Source: Bradyrhizobium barranii subsp. apii (GTDB taxonomy: Bacteria > Pseudomonadota > Alphaproteobacteria > Rhizobiales > Xanthobacteraceae). From it: 64,000 nt of DNA. Each line of letters starts with the position of its first letter. The first letter of the stretch is position 1. The notes under the pieces are model-generated. The model was not told the origin of the DNA. It saw nothing but the letters and a program-made list of their open reading frames with translations, and made no database searches. The position numbers and the translations under genes were made by a program. Shown here piece after piece: positions 1-8,076 of the stretch. The stretch is taken from NCBI RefSeq assembly GCF_011516635.5, contig NZ_CP096255.1:1858501-1922500 (forward strand), in the 5' to 3' direction.

Positions 1-692
1 CCGACCTCGACAGCCTCGAGAAGCGCGTCGACAACCTCACGAAGAAGGCCAAGGGCAACGACAAGGACGCCAAGGAGCAGCTCGACCTCGTCAACCGCAC
101 GCTGGTGTTGCTGCGCGAGGGCAAGCCCGCCCGCCTCGTCGAGCGCAAGGCGGAGGAGGAGCGCGCCTTCGGGATGCTCGGCCTGCTGTCGTCGAAGCCC
201 GTGCTCTACGTCTGCAACGTCGAGGAAGGCTCGGCCGCCACGGGCAATTCGTTCTCCAAGGCGGTGGAGGAGCAGGCGGCCAAGGAAGGCGCCGTTGCCG
301 TCGTCATCTCCGCCAAGATCGAATCCGAGATCGCCACCATTTCGCGCGAGGAGCGTGCCGACTTCCTGGAGACGCTGGGTCTCGAAGAAGCCGGCCTCGA
401 TCGCCTGATCCGCGCCGGCTATACCCTGCTCGACCTCATCACCTATTTCACGGTGGGCCCGAAGGAAGCGCGCGCCTGGACCATCTATCGCGGCACCAAG
501 GCCCCGGGCGCGGCCGGCGTGATCCACACCGACTTCGAAAAAGGCTTCATCCGCGCCGAGACGATTGCGTATGAGGACTATGTCGCGCTGAACGGCGAAG
601 CCGGCGCCCGCGATGCCGGCAAGCTGCGTCTCGAAGGCAAGGAATACGTCGTCGCCGACGGCGACGTGATGCACTTCAGGTTCAATACGTAA
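1..692 (+). CDS. ychF: YchF/OLA1-family ribosome-associated ATPase, C-terminal part
   Basis: The frame is open from base 3, so the start lies before the window; about 229 residues are visible. The first ~50 residues are the charged helical hairpin of YchF. A strand (KPVLYVCNV) closes the nucleotide-binding domain, and the last ~85 residues are the TGS domain (TYFTVGPKEARAWTI, ending DGDVMHFRFNT). YchF proteins bind the ribosome, prefer ATP over GTP, and have been linked to oxidative-stress responses and leaderless-mRNA translation. The P-loop and NKxE-type motifs lie outside the window and cannot be checked. In many bacteria the gene follows pth; here MaoC genes follow downstream after a palindromic repeat and an opposite-strand gene. 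Confidence 0.95.
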   Translation, partial: DLDSLEKRVDNLTKKAKGNDKDAKEQLDLVNRTLVLLREGKPARLVERKAEEERAFGMLGLLSSKPVLYVCNVEEGSAATGNSFSKAVEEQAAKEGAVAVVISAKIESEIATISREERADFLETLGLEEAGLDRLIRAGYTLLDLITYFTVGPKEARAWTIYRGTKAPGAAGVIHTDFEKGFIRAETIAYEDYVALNGEAGARDAGKLRLEGKEYVVADGDVMHFRFNT

Positions 693-711
693 GACGCGAA
701 AGAGCGGTGCT

Positions 712-836
712 GTAGGGTGGGCAAAGCGACTTGTCCGCCGTAGCTCGAAGAGCGAAGGCGGAAGCGTGCCCACCACGTCTCTCTCAAATCGCGAAAGGAT
801 GGTGGGCACGGCGCTTTGCGCCTTTGCCCACCCTAC
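712..836. repeat. Intergenic inverted repeat, GTAGGGTGGGCAAA family
   Basis: The block begins GTAGGGTGGGCAAA and ends with the complementary TTTGCCCACCCTAC. A second internal pair reads GTGCCCACCA / TGGTGGGCAC. A close relative of the same outer and inner arms lies at 35221-35311. The arms would form a long stem in RNA or a cruciform. It lies between ychF and a gene on the opposite strand, so it may also end transcription. Confidence 0.85.
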
Positions 837-852
837 GGCACCTGCAGCCGCC

Positions 853-1149
853 TCACCGCGCCCCGCCGCCCTGGTCGCGGATCGCGCCGAGATGCTCGTT
901 GATGCGGAAGACGATCAGGATCAGCTCCGCGGCGATGCGCGAGAACACGATGCCGACAACGATGCTCGCGATCGATGACAGCAGCACCAGGAAGCCGCCG
1001 AACGGGCTGATCGCCATCGTCGCGAGACCGGAGAAGATTCCGGAAAGGCCGAACAGGCAGATCAGTGCGATCACCAGCCAGTAGAAGGTCTTGATGATCG
1101 TAGGGGTTATGAATCGGTCCCATTGAAACAGGTCGCTGAATGAAAACAT
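853..1149 (-). CDS. DUF4282-type small membrane protein
   Basis: A 98-residue protein starting MFSFSDLFQW, with two long hydrophobic stretches (about residues 17-41 and 50-80) and a short basic tail. The layout matches DUF4282 proteins, inner-membrane proteins of unknown function. I chose the ATG at 1149 because family members begin with this FxDLFxWD-type segment; an upstream in-frame ATG would add 42 residues without membrane or family character. The gene stands alone and converges on ychF across the 712-836 repeat. Confidence 0.75.
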   Translation of the reverse strand: MFSFSDLFQWDRFITPTIIKTFYWLVIALICLFGLSGIFSGLATMAISPFGGFLVLLSSIASIVVGIVFSRIAAELILIVFRINEHLGAIRDQGGGAR

Positions 1150-1305
1150 TGCTCTCCCCAGGGCAAATCGGGCCTCGGCCTGCCGGTTGATCCGACTCAA
1201 GACCAACGCCGACACCCCATATGTAGCACGAGCCATGCGGGCCGGCGGGTTGAGATTGCCGCAAAGTGCGGCCACAATCTGTCATTCCCTCAAAGCATTC
1301 CCGAG

Positions 1306-1758
1306 ATGACCCTGACCTTCGAAGATTTCCCGCCCGGCCGGTTCGGAACATTCGGCCCGCGCCATGTCACCCGCGACGAGATCTTGGCTTTCGCCGCCGA
1401 GTTCGATCCGCAGCCGATGCACCTCGATGAGGAGGCCGCGGCCAAGAGCATGCTGCGCGGCCTGTCCGGCTCGGGCTGGCACCTCTGCTCGCTGATGATG
1501 CGGATGATGGCCGATGGCTTCATCACACGCGCCGCTTCGCTCGGCTCGCCCGGCGTCGACGAGGTGCGCTGGCTGTCACCCTTGCGGCCCGGCGACGATC
1601 TCATGCTCGACGTCGACGTGCTGGAGGCGCGCGCCTCGAAGAGCCGGCCGGAGCTCGGCATCGTCAAGTTCAAATGCACGGTGCGCAACGCCAAGGGCGA
1701 GGCGCTGTGCGAGATGACCTCGCCGATCCTGATCAAGCGCCGCGAGGGAGCAGTCTGA
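1306..1758 (+). CDS. MaoC family dehydratase (first of pair)
   Basis: A 150-residue single hot-dog protein of the MaoC/(R)-specific enoyl-CoA hydratase type. The hydratase-2 signature is present as AEFDPQPMHLDEE, with the likely catalytic pair Asp34 and His39. Such enzymes add water to trans-2-enoyl-CoA thioesters, but the substrate cannot be read from the sequence. The stop codon overlaps the start of the next MaoC gene (TGATG), so the two are probably translated together and may form a heterodimer, since eukaryotic-type hydratases fuse two such domains. Confidence 0.9.
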   Translation: MTLTFEDFPPGRFGTFGPRHVTRDEILAFAAEFDPQPMHLDEEAAAKSMLRGLSGSGWHLCSLMMRMMADGFITRAASLGSPGVDEVRWLSPLRPGDDLMLDVDVLEARASKSRPELGIVKFKCTVRNAKGEALCEMTSPILIKRREGAV

Positions 1759-2237
1759 TGCCCTTCTTCGAGGAGATCGAGATCGGCCACCGCCGCGAGA
1801 TCGGCGCCTACATGTTCACCGCGGAGTCCATCAAGACGTTCGCCGCAAAGTTCGATCCGCAGCGCTTCCACCTCGACGAGGAGGAAGGCAAGAACTCGCT
1901 GTTCGGCGGCCTTGCGGCCTCGGGCTGGCATGTCGGCTCGGCCTGCATGAGCCTGCTTGTCGCCGATGGCCAGCGTCTGGCGCGTGAGGCTGCGTCGCGC
2001 GGCGAGGAGGTCGCGGTGTGGGGGCCGTCGCCGGGCTTTCGCGACCTGCGCTGGATCAGGCCGGTGCTCGCCGGCGACACCGTCGCCTACGTCAACGAAG
2101 TCATCGACAAGCGTAGCTCCGCCTCGCGCCCCGGCTGGGGCATTCTGACGGCCCGCACCACCGGCACCAACCAGCGCGGCGAGGAGGTCTATTCCATCAC
2201 CGCCAGCGCCTTCGTGCCGATGCGGAAGGGCGGTTAG
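1758..2237 (+). CDS. MaoC family dehydratase (second of pair)
   Basis: A 159-residue hot-dog protein related to its upstream neighbour. The signature KFDPQRFHLDEE supplies Asp33 and His38. I placed the start at the ATG that overlaps the upstream stop codon by one base; earlier in-frame starts lie inside the first gene and would add non-family sequence. Both copies keep the catalytic residues, so neither is an obvious inactive partner. A role in short- or medium-chain acyl-CoA metabolism is inferred from family only. Confidence 0.9.
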   Translation: MPFFEEIEIGHRREIGAYMFTAESIKTFAAKFDPQRFHLDEEEGKNSLFGGLAASGWHVGSACMSLLVADGQRLAREAASRGEEVAVWGPSPGFRDLRWIRPVLAGDTVAYVNEVIDKRSSASRPGWGILTARTTGTNQRGEEVYSITASAFVPMRKGG

Positions 2238-2436
2238 ACCTGTTCCAAGATGAACAGTCCAAATGTGTGCGCGAGTGTTGCCCGCGCGCTATGGACGCGA
2301 TTCCGGGCGGCTGCCATAAGCCTGCTCAACATGATGACCCGCGAAGCAGTTGGCGGAACCATCGAGTTGCTAACCAATTATGAACCTGTCGCTGTCTAAT
2401 TGAAACGAATTGGGCAGAGAACAGGGGACGAGGACC

Positions 2437-2583
2437 ATGGCAGACCGCGGCGCACTCAAGCTGGTGGGATTTATCTTTGCGACCGCGACGCTGGCAGTGA
2501 TGCTGGTCGCCGGCATGGTGGTGAAGGGCTATGCCGATGGCGGCTACACCCTGGAAGCCTCGACGGTCGACGCGAGCCGTTAA
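2437..2583 (+). CDS. Small single-span membrane protein (48 aa)
   Basis: A 48-residue frame starting MADRGALKLVG, with one hydrophobic segment (about residues 9-29, LVGFIFATATLAVMLVAGMV) and a short polar C-terminus ending STVDASR. A purine-rich GGGACGAGG lies about 5 bases before the ATG. The transmembrane helix and this ribosome-binding site support it as a real gene. I do not recognise a family; function unknown. The ~200 bases between the MaoC pair and this gene show no other gene. Confidence 0.6.
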   Translation: MADRGALKLVGFIFATATLAVMLVAGMVVKGYADGGYTLEASTVDASR

Positions 2584-2625
2584 GGGCTCGTTAACTCTTC
2601 GGGGCCGGACGTCCGGCCTCCGCCG

Positions 2626-2763
2626 TCAGCGGCTATAGACGAACGCCAGCACCGCGATCGCGACCGCCAGCAATCCGACGAAGCGCAGCATGATCGTGCC
2701 GAACTGGTTCGGCGCGGGCCGCAGCGGGATAGGGTCCGTATTGTCGGGCCGAATGCTTTCCAT
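2626..2763 (-). CDS. Small C-terminally membrane-anchored protein (45 aa)
   Basis: A 45-residue frame: a polar proline-containing N-terminal half (MESIRPDNTDPIPLRPAPNQ) and a C-terminal hydrophobic helix (about residues 24-43) ending FVYSR. It converges on the 48-residue gene across about 40 bases. Longer in-frame versions would start inside repeat-like sequence, so the ATG at 2763 is preferred. No family recognised; the tail-anchor layout is the only clue. Confidence 0.45.
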   Translation of the reverse strand: MESIRPDNTDPIPLRPAPNQFGTIMLRFVGLLAVAIAVLAFVYSR

Positions 2764-2917
2764 CTGAAATGTCCCCAGGCCCGGCCGCAAGGCTGCGGGC
2801 GCTTGGCATTGGTCGGCGCTGGGGCGCGGAGGGTTCAAAGTGAACCGGGCCGGCTGCATTGACTGTGTGAACGCATGTCCACTGCCCCAATCTTTCGCAG
2901 CCACACCCTCCGCTGTC

Positions 2918-3150
2918 ATGCCCCGGCTTGCCGCCTTCGCTGAAGCTTCGGCGGCCGGGCGAGCTTGTGGCCCGGCGTAGCCTTGGCGGAGCCGGGACCG
3001 GGGTATCCAGTACGCTGCGGCGTCTCGGCTCTTGCCTCATTGTCTCTGGAATACTGGATCGCCCGATCCCGTCTCCGCCAAGGGCTTCGCCGGGCCAAGA
3101 ACTCACTCGGCCGCCGAAGCCTTAGCGAAGGCGGCAAGTCGGGCGATGAC
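2918..3150. repeat. Intergenic imperfect inverted repeat in a 486-base gene-free gap
   Basis: The gap 2764-3249 has no gene I can support. It contains long complementary arms: TGTCATGCCCCGGCTTGCCG with GGCGGAGCCGGGA and GTATCCAGTA on the left, and ATACTGGATCGCCCG, TCTCCGCCAAGG and CGGCAAGTCGGGCGATGACA on the right. Several short frames here arise only because repeat sequence stays open. It probably represents one or two copies of a mobile palindromic element. Confidence 0.7.
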
Positions 3151-3193
3151 ACCTATTGTGGGGAGCTTGTGCGCATCCAACTCCCCCACGAAT

Positions 3194-3226
3194 CAAAACC
3201 GCCGCGCCCCTTGCGGAACGCGGCGG
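3194..3226 (-). terminator. Rho-independent terminator of the 3250-3672 gene
   Basis: Read on the minus strand, CCGCCGCG and CGCGGCGG form an 8-bp GC stem with a 12-base loop, followed directly by TTTTG. It lies 24 bases beyond the end of the minus-strand gene, which suits an intrinsic terminator. Confidence 0.6.
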
Positions 3227-3249
3227 CTGGTGGTGCTTGACGTGAATGA

Positions 3250-3672
3250 TCAGCTGTTGCGCAGGCCGTCGGCGGCGCGCTTCCACTGCGCGACGTTGTC
3301 GGCGATCATGCGGGTCGACTTCATCGCGGCCTGGCTGAGCTGGGCGTAGCCGGAGATCTCGCGCTGGACGCGCTGGCCTTCGGCATGGAGCAGGTCGCGC
3401 AGGCTCTCGAGCTCGGAGATCAGGTTCTCGATCTCGGCGAGCGAGGTGCCGGCGACGCGCTGGATCAGCGAGTTGACGTTGGTGACGGTGGCTTCCGCGC
3501 TCGGATCGAGCGGCGGCGTGTCGGTGGTTCCCGATGCCGGCCGGCGCAGATAGGCGATGTCGTTGCGGACGAAGTCGCGGATGCCGGCTTCGACTTCCGT
3601 CACTGCGGCGAGGTTGGTGTCGACCGTCTCGGTCTCGGTGGGTTCGGTCTTTTCCGGACGCATGGCGTTCAT
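3250..3672 (-). CDS. Hypothetical helical cytoplasmic protein (140 aa)
   Basis: A 140-residue protein without signal peptide or membrane segment. The first ~65 residues are acidic and low in complexity (TEPTETETVDTN). From about residue 68 it is strongly helical with heptad-like spacing (LIQRVAGTSLAEIENLISEL and on to KSTRMIADNVAQWKRAADGL). The amphipathic helices recall phasin-like or structural coiled-coil proteins, but the match is not good enough to name one. It has its own terminator and stands alone. Confidence 0.7.
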   Translation of the reverse strand: MNAMRPEKTEPTETETVDTNLAAVTEVEAGIRDFVRNDIAYLRRPASGTTDTPPLDPSAEATVTNVNSLIQRVAGTSLAEIENLISELESLRDLLHAEGQRVQREISGYAQLSQAAMKSTRMIADNVAQWKRAADGLRNS

Positions 3673-3888
3673 CGTTATTCCCCTGTTCGCGTTGAGCGCA
3701 GCGCGAGTGTCCCCCGCACGACGAGTTCGATCATCCGACTAGGGCGTCGGATTTTGACCGCAACTTGGCCGAGATACGGCAAGGGCGGACGATTCGGGGG
3801 CTTTGCCGTGGCGTATGGTTACGAGAGTCTGAACTACTGGGAAAACGAACCTATCCCGGGATGACGGGAGAGGGTGGGCGCTGGACTG

Positions 3889-4812
3889 CTACCAGCTCTT
3901 CTTGAAGCCCGCCGTCAGGCTCTTGTTGATCGCGCCCTGCGAGGTCTCGCCGACCGAGCCGGAGACGGTGACGTTGTCGAACAGCTTTTGCTCCGCGCCG
4001 ACCTTGCGCAGCCATTTGTCGTCGGTGGTCGACAGCGACTGGCCCGCGGTGATGCTGGTGCCGGTGTCGGTGAGGGTGACCTTGGCGCTCTGATCGGTCT
4101 CGTAATTGCGCGTGACGTGCCCGCCGATGCCGGGCACCGCGGTGGTGCCCTGCTGGTTGACGCTGTAGCCGTTCTGGAGCGTCAGCGACGTGTCGCTCGA
4201 CAGCGGCACCGACTTGATCAGCGACGCCCCGATCTTGCTCTGTTCGGCGCCGGGATCGACGCGGGCTTCCACCGCGGTCTTGTCCCAGATCGAGCCGGCG
4301 CCCGGCGCGGTCGCCGCCGCCCAGGCGCTGCCGGAGGATTGCGGCAGGCTGCCGCCATTGGTGGCTTTCTGCGCCAGCAGCTCGGACATCGTCCGCGGCT
4401 CGCTCGTCACCGTCATGTCGGCGCCGATGCGGGCGTCCCAGAACGAGGAGACCGACTGCTTCACCGTCACCGCCGAGGAGCCGTTGGCGTTCGCGTTCGA
4501 CGACCAGTTCAGTCCGTCCTTGGCGGCGGCCTGGGCGCGCTTCTTGGCGGCCATGACGTCGTTGCCGGTGCCGGCGTCGACCGCGAGTTGACTCCAGTCG
4601 AGCTTGTCGACGTCGATGCCCTTTAAAATGTCGGGGTCGTTGACGTCGGGGGCTGCGGCGGTCTTTGTGGCTTCGGTCTCGGCCTCGTCGTCAGGCGCAG
4701 CCGCCGAGAAGGGCGGGATGATCTGCGCCGAGACCGTCAGAACCGAGCCCAAAATGAATGCGGCCGCCAGCACCGTCAGCCTGGTCCAGCCAAAACCTGT
4801 CGAGAATTCCAT
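3889..4812 (-). CDS. Exported protein, possibly a small outer-membrane barrel
   Basis: A 307-residue protein with a signal peptide (about residues 1-30, LAAAFILGSVLTVSAQ). An acidic, alanine-rich linker (about 35-60) contains PDVNDPDILKGIDVDKLDW, and the rest is rich in Ser, Thr and Gly. The last ~130 residues alternate polar and hydrophobic residues (VTLTDTGTSITAGQSLSTTD, NVTVSGSVGETSQ) and the chain ends in KKSW. A terminal aromatic residue is a common beta-barrel assembly signal. Function unknown; the barrel assignment is inference. Confidence 0.75.
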   Translation of the reverse strand: MEFSTGFGWTRLTVLAAAFILGSVLTVSAQIIPPFSAAAPDDEAETEATKTAAAPDVNDPDILKGIDVDKLDWSQLAVDAGTGNDVMAAKKRAQAAAKDGLNWSSNANANGSSAVTVKQSVSSFWDARIGADMTVTSEPRTMSELLAQKATNGGSLPQSSGSAWAAATAPGAGSIWDKTAVEARVDPGAEQSKIGASLIKSVPLSSDTSLTLQNGYSVNQQGTTAVPGIGGHVTRNYETDQSAKVTLTDTGTSITAGQSLSTTDDKWLRKVGAEQKLFDNVTVSGSVGETSQGAINKSLTAGFKKSW

Positions 4813-5195
4813 CGTCCTGCCCGCGAGCCCAGCGCATGCTTGCCGCCACTATAATGCGGCCTTCGGTGATGACCATGCGCCATTCCGTCCGCTCAACACA
4901 TGGTGATCTATCGTTGCGAAATTGTGGCGGCTCGCCTCGGCCAGAGCATGATCCGGACCCGAAGGGCCGCGCCGGCGCAAAGTGTGCAGCGGTTTTCCCT
5001 CGCGACAAACGCGGAACGCGTTTGCGCGGAGATCATGATCAAACCACTGGAATGGCGAACCAACGGGCCGCGCGAAAGGCGCGCGCCCGATGACGAGCTT
5101 CGCCACGACGGCATCCGGCGGGGCTGGAGGCCAGGACGCGGGTCGGGCGAGCATCAATCATCGGTCCCGGCAAGCGGGGCCCGTTGGCGTCCCCC
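4813..5195. other. Gene-free 383-base gap with a degenerate inverted repeat
   Basis: No coding frame here is convincing. Between about 4945 and 5045, GAGCATGATCCGGA on the left and GATCATGATCAAA on the right bracket GC-rich sequence including CGGTTTTCCC and CGCGGAACGCG. This resembles a degenerate copy of a bradyrhizobial intergenic palindrome. Bases 4813-4940 should contain the promoter of the exported-protein gene; I cannot place its -35 and -10 boxes. Confidence 0.5.
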
Positions 5196-5636
5196 TCAGC
5201 CGACGCGGGTCATCTTCGGCAGATGAATGGCGCGGCCGAGTGCCTGTTCAACCAGATCGAAGGTGTCGACCAGCACGCGCATGCTGATCAGCTTGCCCGC
5301 CCTGAACTGGGCGAACTGCGCCACCCGCAAGCTGATCGGCTTGTCGGAATCCAGCGCGGTCAGCGAATAGCGCAGCATCGAAGCGGCGGAATCCACGCCG
5401 AGCATGATGCTCTCGCGGTCGAAGCGGCGGACATGGAAATTGTCGGCGAGCTGGCGGATGACGTCGAGCACGGCGTCCCGGCCCTGGCGCGCGCCGAGGA
5501 ACGGAAACATGTCGATCGGGCCGTAGATCGCCCACTCGACGTCCTCGTCGATCAGGGCCTCGATGTCCCTGAAATCCCGGTCGTTCACCGCGCGATGCAA
5601 CGCGCGCGAGAAACGCCAGAGGCTGTGCTCTGTCAT
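5196..5636 (-). CDS. SnoaL/NTF2-like protein (copy 1)
   Basis: A 146-residue protein with the cone-shaped SnoaL/NTF2-like fold pattern: an N-terminal helix (RFSRALHRAVNDRDF), a DEDVEWAIYGP strand, PIDMFPFLGARQGRDAV, then four long strands ending with FRAGKLISMRVLVDTFDLVEQAL. Members are either small enzymes (isomerases, hydrolases) or ligand-binding proteins; no catalytic set is obvious. I used the ATG at 5636 (MTEHSLWRF) because the 46 residues before it lack family character. A paralogue lies upstream at 5873-6325 on the same strand. Confidence 0.8.
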   Translation of the reverse strand: MTEHSLWRFSRALHRAVNDRDFRDIEALIDEDVEWAIYGPIDMFPFLGARQGRDAVLDVIRQLADNFHVRRFDRESIMLGVDSAASMLRYSLTALDSDKPISLRVAQFAQFRAGKLISMRVLVDTFDLVEQALGRAIHLPKMTRVG

Positions 5637-5872
5637 TTGGGGGCGTCCTGAAGCTGGCTTGCAGAAAAAACGGAAAGCAACCCCATGCACAGAAAAGGTG
5701 CGGGGGCCGCTCAACTCATTCGTATACAAATAAAATAGGCGATTTCGGCCAAAACGCAATTCACGTTTTCGCAATGCACAATTGATGCGGGTTTGTGAGA
5801 TTTACAACAGAACCCCGTAATCTTCCGGTCTCTGCTTCATCTGTCCGTAAGAACGGTGGCGAGGGCGAAGGG

Positions 5873-6325
5873 TCATCCTCCGTCCACCCGCGCGCCCACG
5901 ATCAGCGGCCCGATCTCCCGCTCCAGCACCTGCTGCACCAGATCGTAGGAATCGATGATCTCGCGGATCTGCGCCACCAGTCCGCCCCGGAAGCTGTAGA
6001 ACACGGCCATGTCGAACTGCACGACGCGATCGTTGCCGCGCTTCTTGAAGTAGGTGTGCATGTAGGTCGCGACCTCGTCGCCCTCGGCGAGGATGTGCGG
6101 CGCCTTGTAGCGGATTTCGGAATAGCGCGACCAGACCGTCTGCCACAGCTCGCGCAGCTCCTGCTTGCCGTGGCGCGGCACCATGTGCGGCAGCACGTCG
6201 ATCGGCGCGTGGGTGAGGAAGTCGACGTCGTCGGTGCAGCACGACAGCGCGGCCTCGATATCGCCGCGCGCAAAACTGTCCAGCAGATGCAGCACGCGTT
6301 GCCTGTTCAGCGATTCAACCGTCAT
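5873..6325 (-). CDS. SnoaL/NTF2-like protein (copy 2)
   Basis: A 150-residue paralogue of the 5196-5636 gene. Shared landmarks are a first helix with RGDIEAAL, then DDVDFLTHAPIDVLPHMVPRHGK, and near the end FRGGLVAQIREIIDSYDLVQQVLE, matching IDMFPF...GR and DTFDLVEQAL in the other copy. The start at 6325 (MTVESLNRQ) gives the family length. The two genes are 236 bases apart with AT-rich sequence between them, so they may have separate promoters. Function unknown beyond the fold. Confidence 0.8.
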   Translation of the reverse strand: MTVESLNRQRVLHLLDSFARGDIEAALSCCTDDVDFLTHAPIDVLPHMVPRHGKQELRELWQTVWSRYSEIRYKAPHILAEGDEVATYMHTYFKKRGNDRVVQFDMAVFYSFRGGLVAQIREIIDSYDLVQQVLEREIGPLIVGARVDGG

Positions 6326-6619
6326 GCCGCTCCCGCCCTCGTGGGGTGTCGATTGCAAACGCCAATGCGCGCTCCGCGGGTCCATCAATCCGCAAGAACA
6401 AAGGTGTCCGGATCATATGACGCGCCGATGCAAGGCCGGGTTCATGAAATGCAATTATGGGTTGCGTACGTAGTCGCCTGCACGATTTCGAGCGGGTTTT
6501 CGCGTCCCGCGATGACGCCGCGTGCATGCCGGCGGGCGCGTCCCGCCACGCACGGCACGCGGGAACCCGCGCCCGTCGGTGCTCGTTGAGACGCCGAACC
6601 TGATCCGGAGACATCGATC

Positions 6620-6856
6620 ATGAAATCCCCGCTTCTCACCGTCGCCGCAGCACTTCTGATGCTGGGCGCGACCTCCGCCGCCAACGCCAAGGGCTGCATC
6701 AAGGGCGCGGTCGTCGGCGGCGTCGCCGGCCACTATGCCGGCCATCACGCCGTCCTGGGCGCCGCCGCTGGCTGCCTCTACGGCAGGCATCACGCCAACG
6801 AGCAGGACAAGCAGCGGCAACAGCAGGGTCAGGTGAACGGGCAGGGGAAGCTGTAA
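6620..6856 (+). CDS. Small secreted glycine-rich protein
   Basis: A 78-residue protein with a clear signal peptide (MKSPLLTVAAALLMLGATSAANA, cleaved near residue 23). A central glycine-zipper-like stretch (IKGAVVGGVAGHYAGHHA, AVLGAAAGCLYG) is rich in Gly and His, followed by a Gln-rich tail. Two cysteines (in KGCIK and GCLYG) could form one disulfide in the periplasm. A GGAG about 10 bases before the ATG supports the start. Glycine-zipper exported proteins often associate with membranes; the role is unknown. Confidence 0.7.
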   Translation: MKSPLLTVAAALLMLGATSAANAKGCIKGAVVGGVAGHYAGHHAVLGAAAGCLYGRHHANEQDKQRQQQGQVNGQGKL

Positions 6857-6952
6857 GGCTGCGGAAAACCTCGCTCCCGTCCTCTTTTATCCGGTGCGCG
6901 TCGATGGTAAATTCCAGTGCAAACGCTGGGGGTTGAATCGGGCGAGGGGACG

Positions 6953-7132
6953 ATGGACGCTGGGAAGTCCTTGTGGGGTGTCGTCCTCGCAATCCTGTTC
7001 CTGTATTGCCTCGTCGCTTTCGTGGGAAACGCTTCCCGTTCGCAAGGCGTCAAATACAATTGGTTTGGCGTCTTGCTATCGTTCTCAACGATCGGCCTCG
7101 CCCTCTACCTCGTCTTCTTCCGTCAGCTCTGA
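6953..7132 (+). CDS. Small two-span membrane protein (59 aa)
   Basis: A 59-residue protein with two hydrophobic helices (about residues 6-26, LWGVVLAILFLYCLVAF, and 38-56, WFGVLLSFSTIGLALYLVFF) joined by a short polar loop. I use the ATG at 6953 because GCGAGGGGACG precedes it at ribosome-binding distance; an upstream in-frame start would add 12 polar residues. No family recognised. It lies 96 bases after the glycine-rich secreted protein, possibly transcribed with it. Confidence 0.65.
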   Translation: MDAGKSLWGVVLAILFLYCLVAFVGNASRSQGVKYNWFGVLLSFSTIGLALYLVFFRQL

Positions 7133-7347
7133 CGCCGCTCGCTCACCCGCCCGCTGCTGCGGGACGGAGCGTGAGCCTCTTCGAGGCCCATCTGTCGCTC
7201 GCCGACAGATCACCGCATGGCGCACCCAGCCGGCCGCCTCGCTCCAGCTCGTAACCATCGTGCTGCTGCTGCCCGTGATGGCCGTGGTGACGGCGAGCGT
7301 GGGGTGAGGGCGGCAAAACTTTGTCAGAGACCGTTCGGCCGCTTAAC

Positions 7348-7947
7348 TCAGCCTCTTGCTTGATTGCGTTCGCGACGAATCCCAGCAGACCCACTATATT
7401 GTGTGCGAGGCCATGGAGGGGTCTCGACTATTGCACGATCGAAAAGGTTGTCGAACCGATCCGTTAGCTGTTCGATTTCGACAACAAGCTTCTCCACGGC
7501 CTTTAGATCGATAACGATGAAGTCATGTCGTATTCTGCGATCAGCCGTAGTCTCCACTCGATAGAGCTGGCGATCTTGGCTGTTGAGCACGACTACATCG
7601 TGTATGAATCGATTTCGTTGCCTGCCAAGGCCCTCTGCTTCAGAGGATAGTGAATTAAACGCCTTAATGAGTTCCGGACTCACGCCACGCAACTCAAAAA
7701 GCGAGGCAAGATATCGAAAACGTGGCCCAGGTCCAATCAATTGCGCGGTCATGCAAGTGCCTGCGAGTCGCTCCACGTTCGCGAGCTCCCAAATTGAATC
7801 ATTAAGAACGTATTCGAAAGCCGCCCAGTGGCGAGAGAGTTTTCCGAGAGCCAGATAAAGCGGCTCGAAGTCCGCGCTTTCATCAAATGAAAAGTCAAAG
7901 GATACGGACTCCGGATTTATGTCAGCAGACGTAGGTTCGTCGCTCAT
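7348..7947 (-). CDS. HEPN-like helical protein, function unknown
   Basis: A 199-residue mainly helical cytoplasmic protein. An early helix (LYLALGKLSRHWAAFEYVLN) is followed by RQRNRFIHD, in which Arg111-Asn112 and His116 fit the R-x4-H motif of HEPN domains, many of which are ribonucleases in toxin-antitoxin and defence systems. The DNA is visibly richer in A and T than its neighbours, with less GC-biased third positions, which suggests acquisition. I used the ATG at 7947 (MSDEPTSAD). No antitoxin-like partner lies beside it. Nuclease activity is inference from a short motif. Confidence 0.6.
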   Translation of the reverse strand: MSDEPTSADINPESVSFDFSFDESADFEPLYLALGKLSRHWAAFEYVLNDSIWELANVERLAGTCMTAQLIGPGPRFRYLASLFELRGVSPELIKAFNSLSSEAEGLGRQRNRFIHDVVVLNSQDRQLYRVETTADRRIRHDFIVIDLKAVEKLVVEIEQLTDRFDNLFDRAIVETPPWPRTQYSGSAGIRRERNQARG

Positions 7948-8076
7948 GAAGCGCTCCAAATCATCAAGATGGGCAACGGACGCTATCGAGCCCGAAGCTC
8001 GTAACAATGCGCCAGCGCACGTCAGCAGGGGACGGCGCACTCAGTTGGGCATGATTTTAGATAAAGTCTTTGGACG

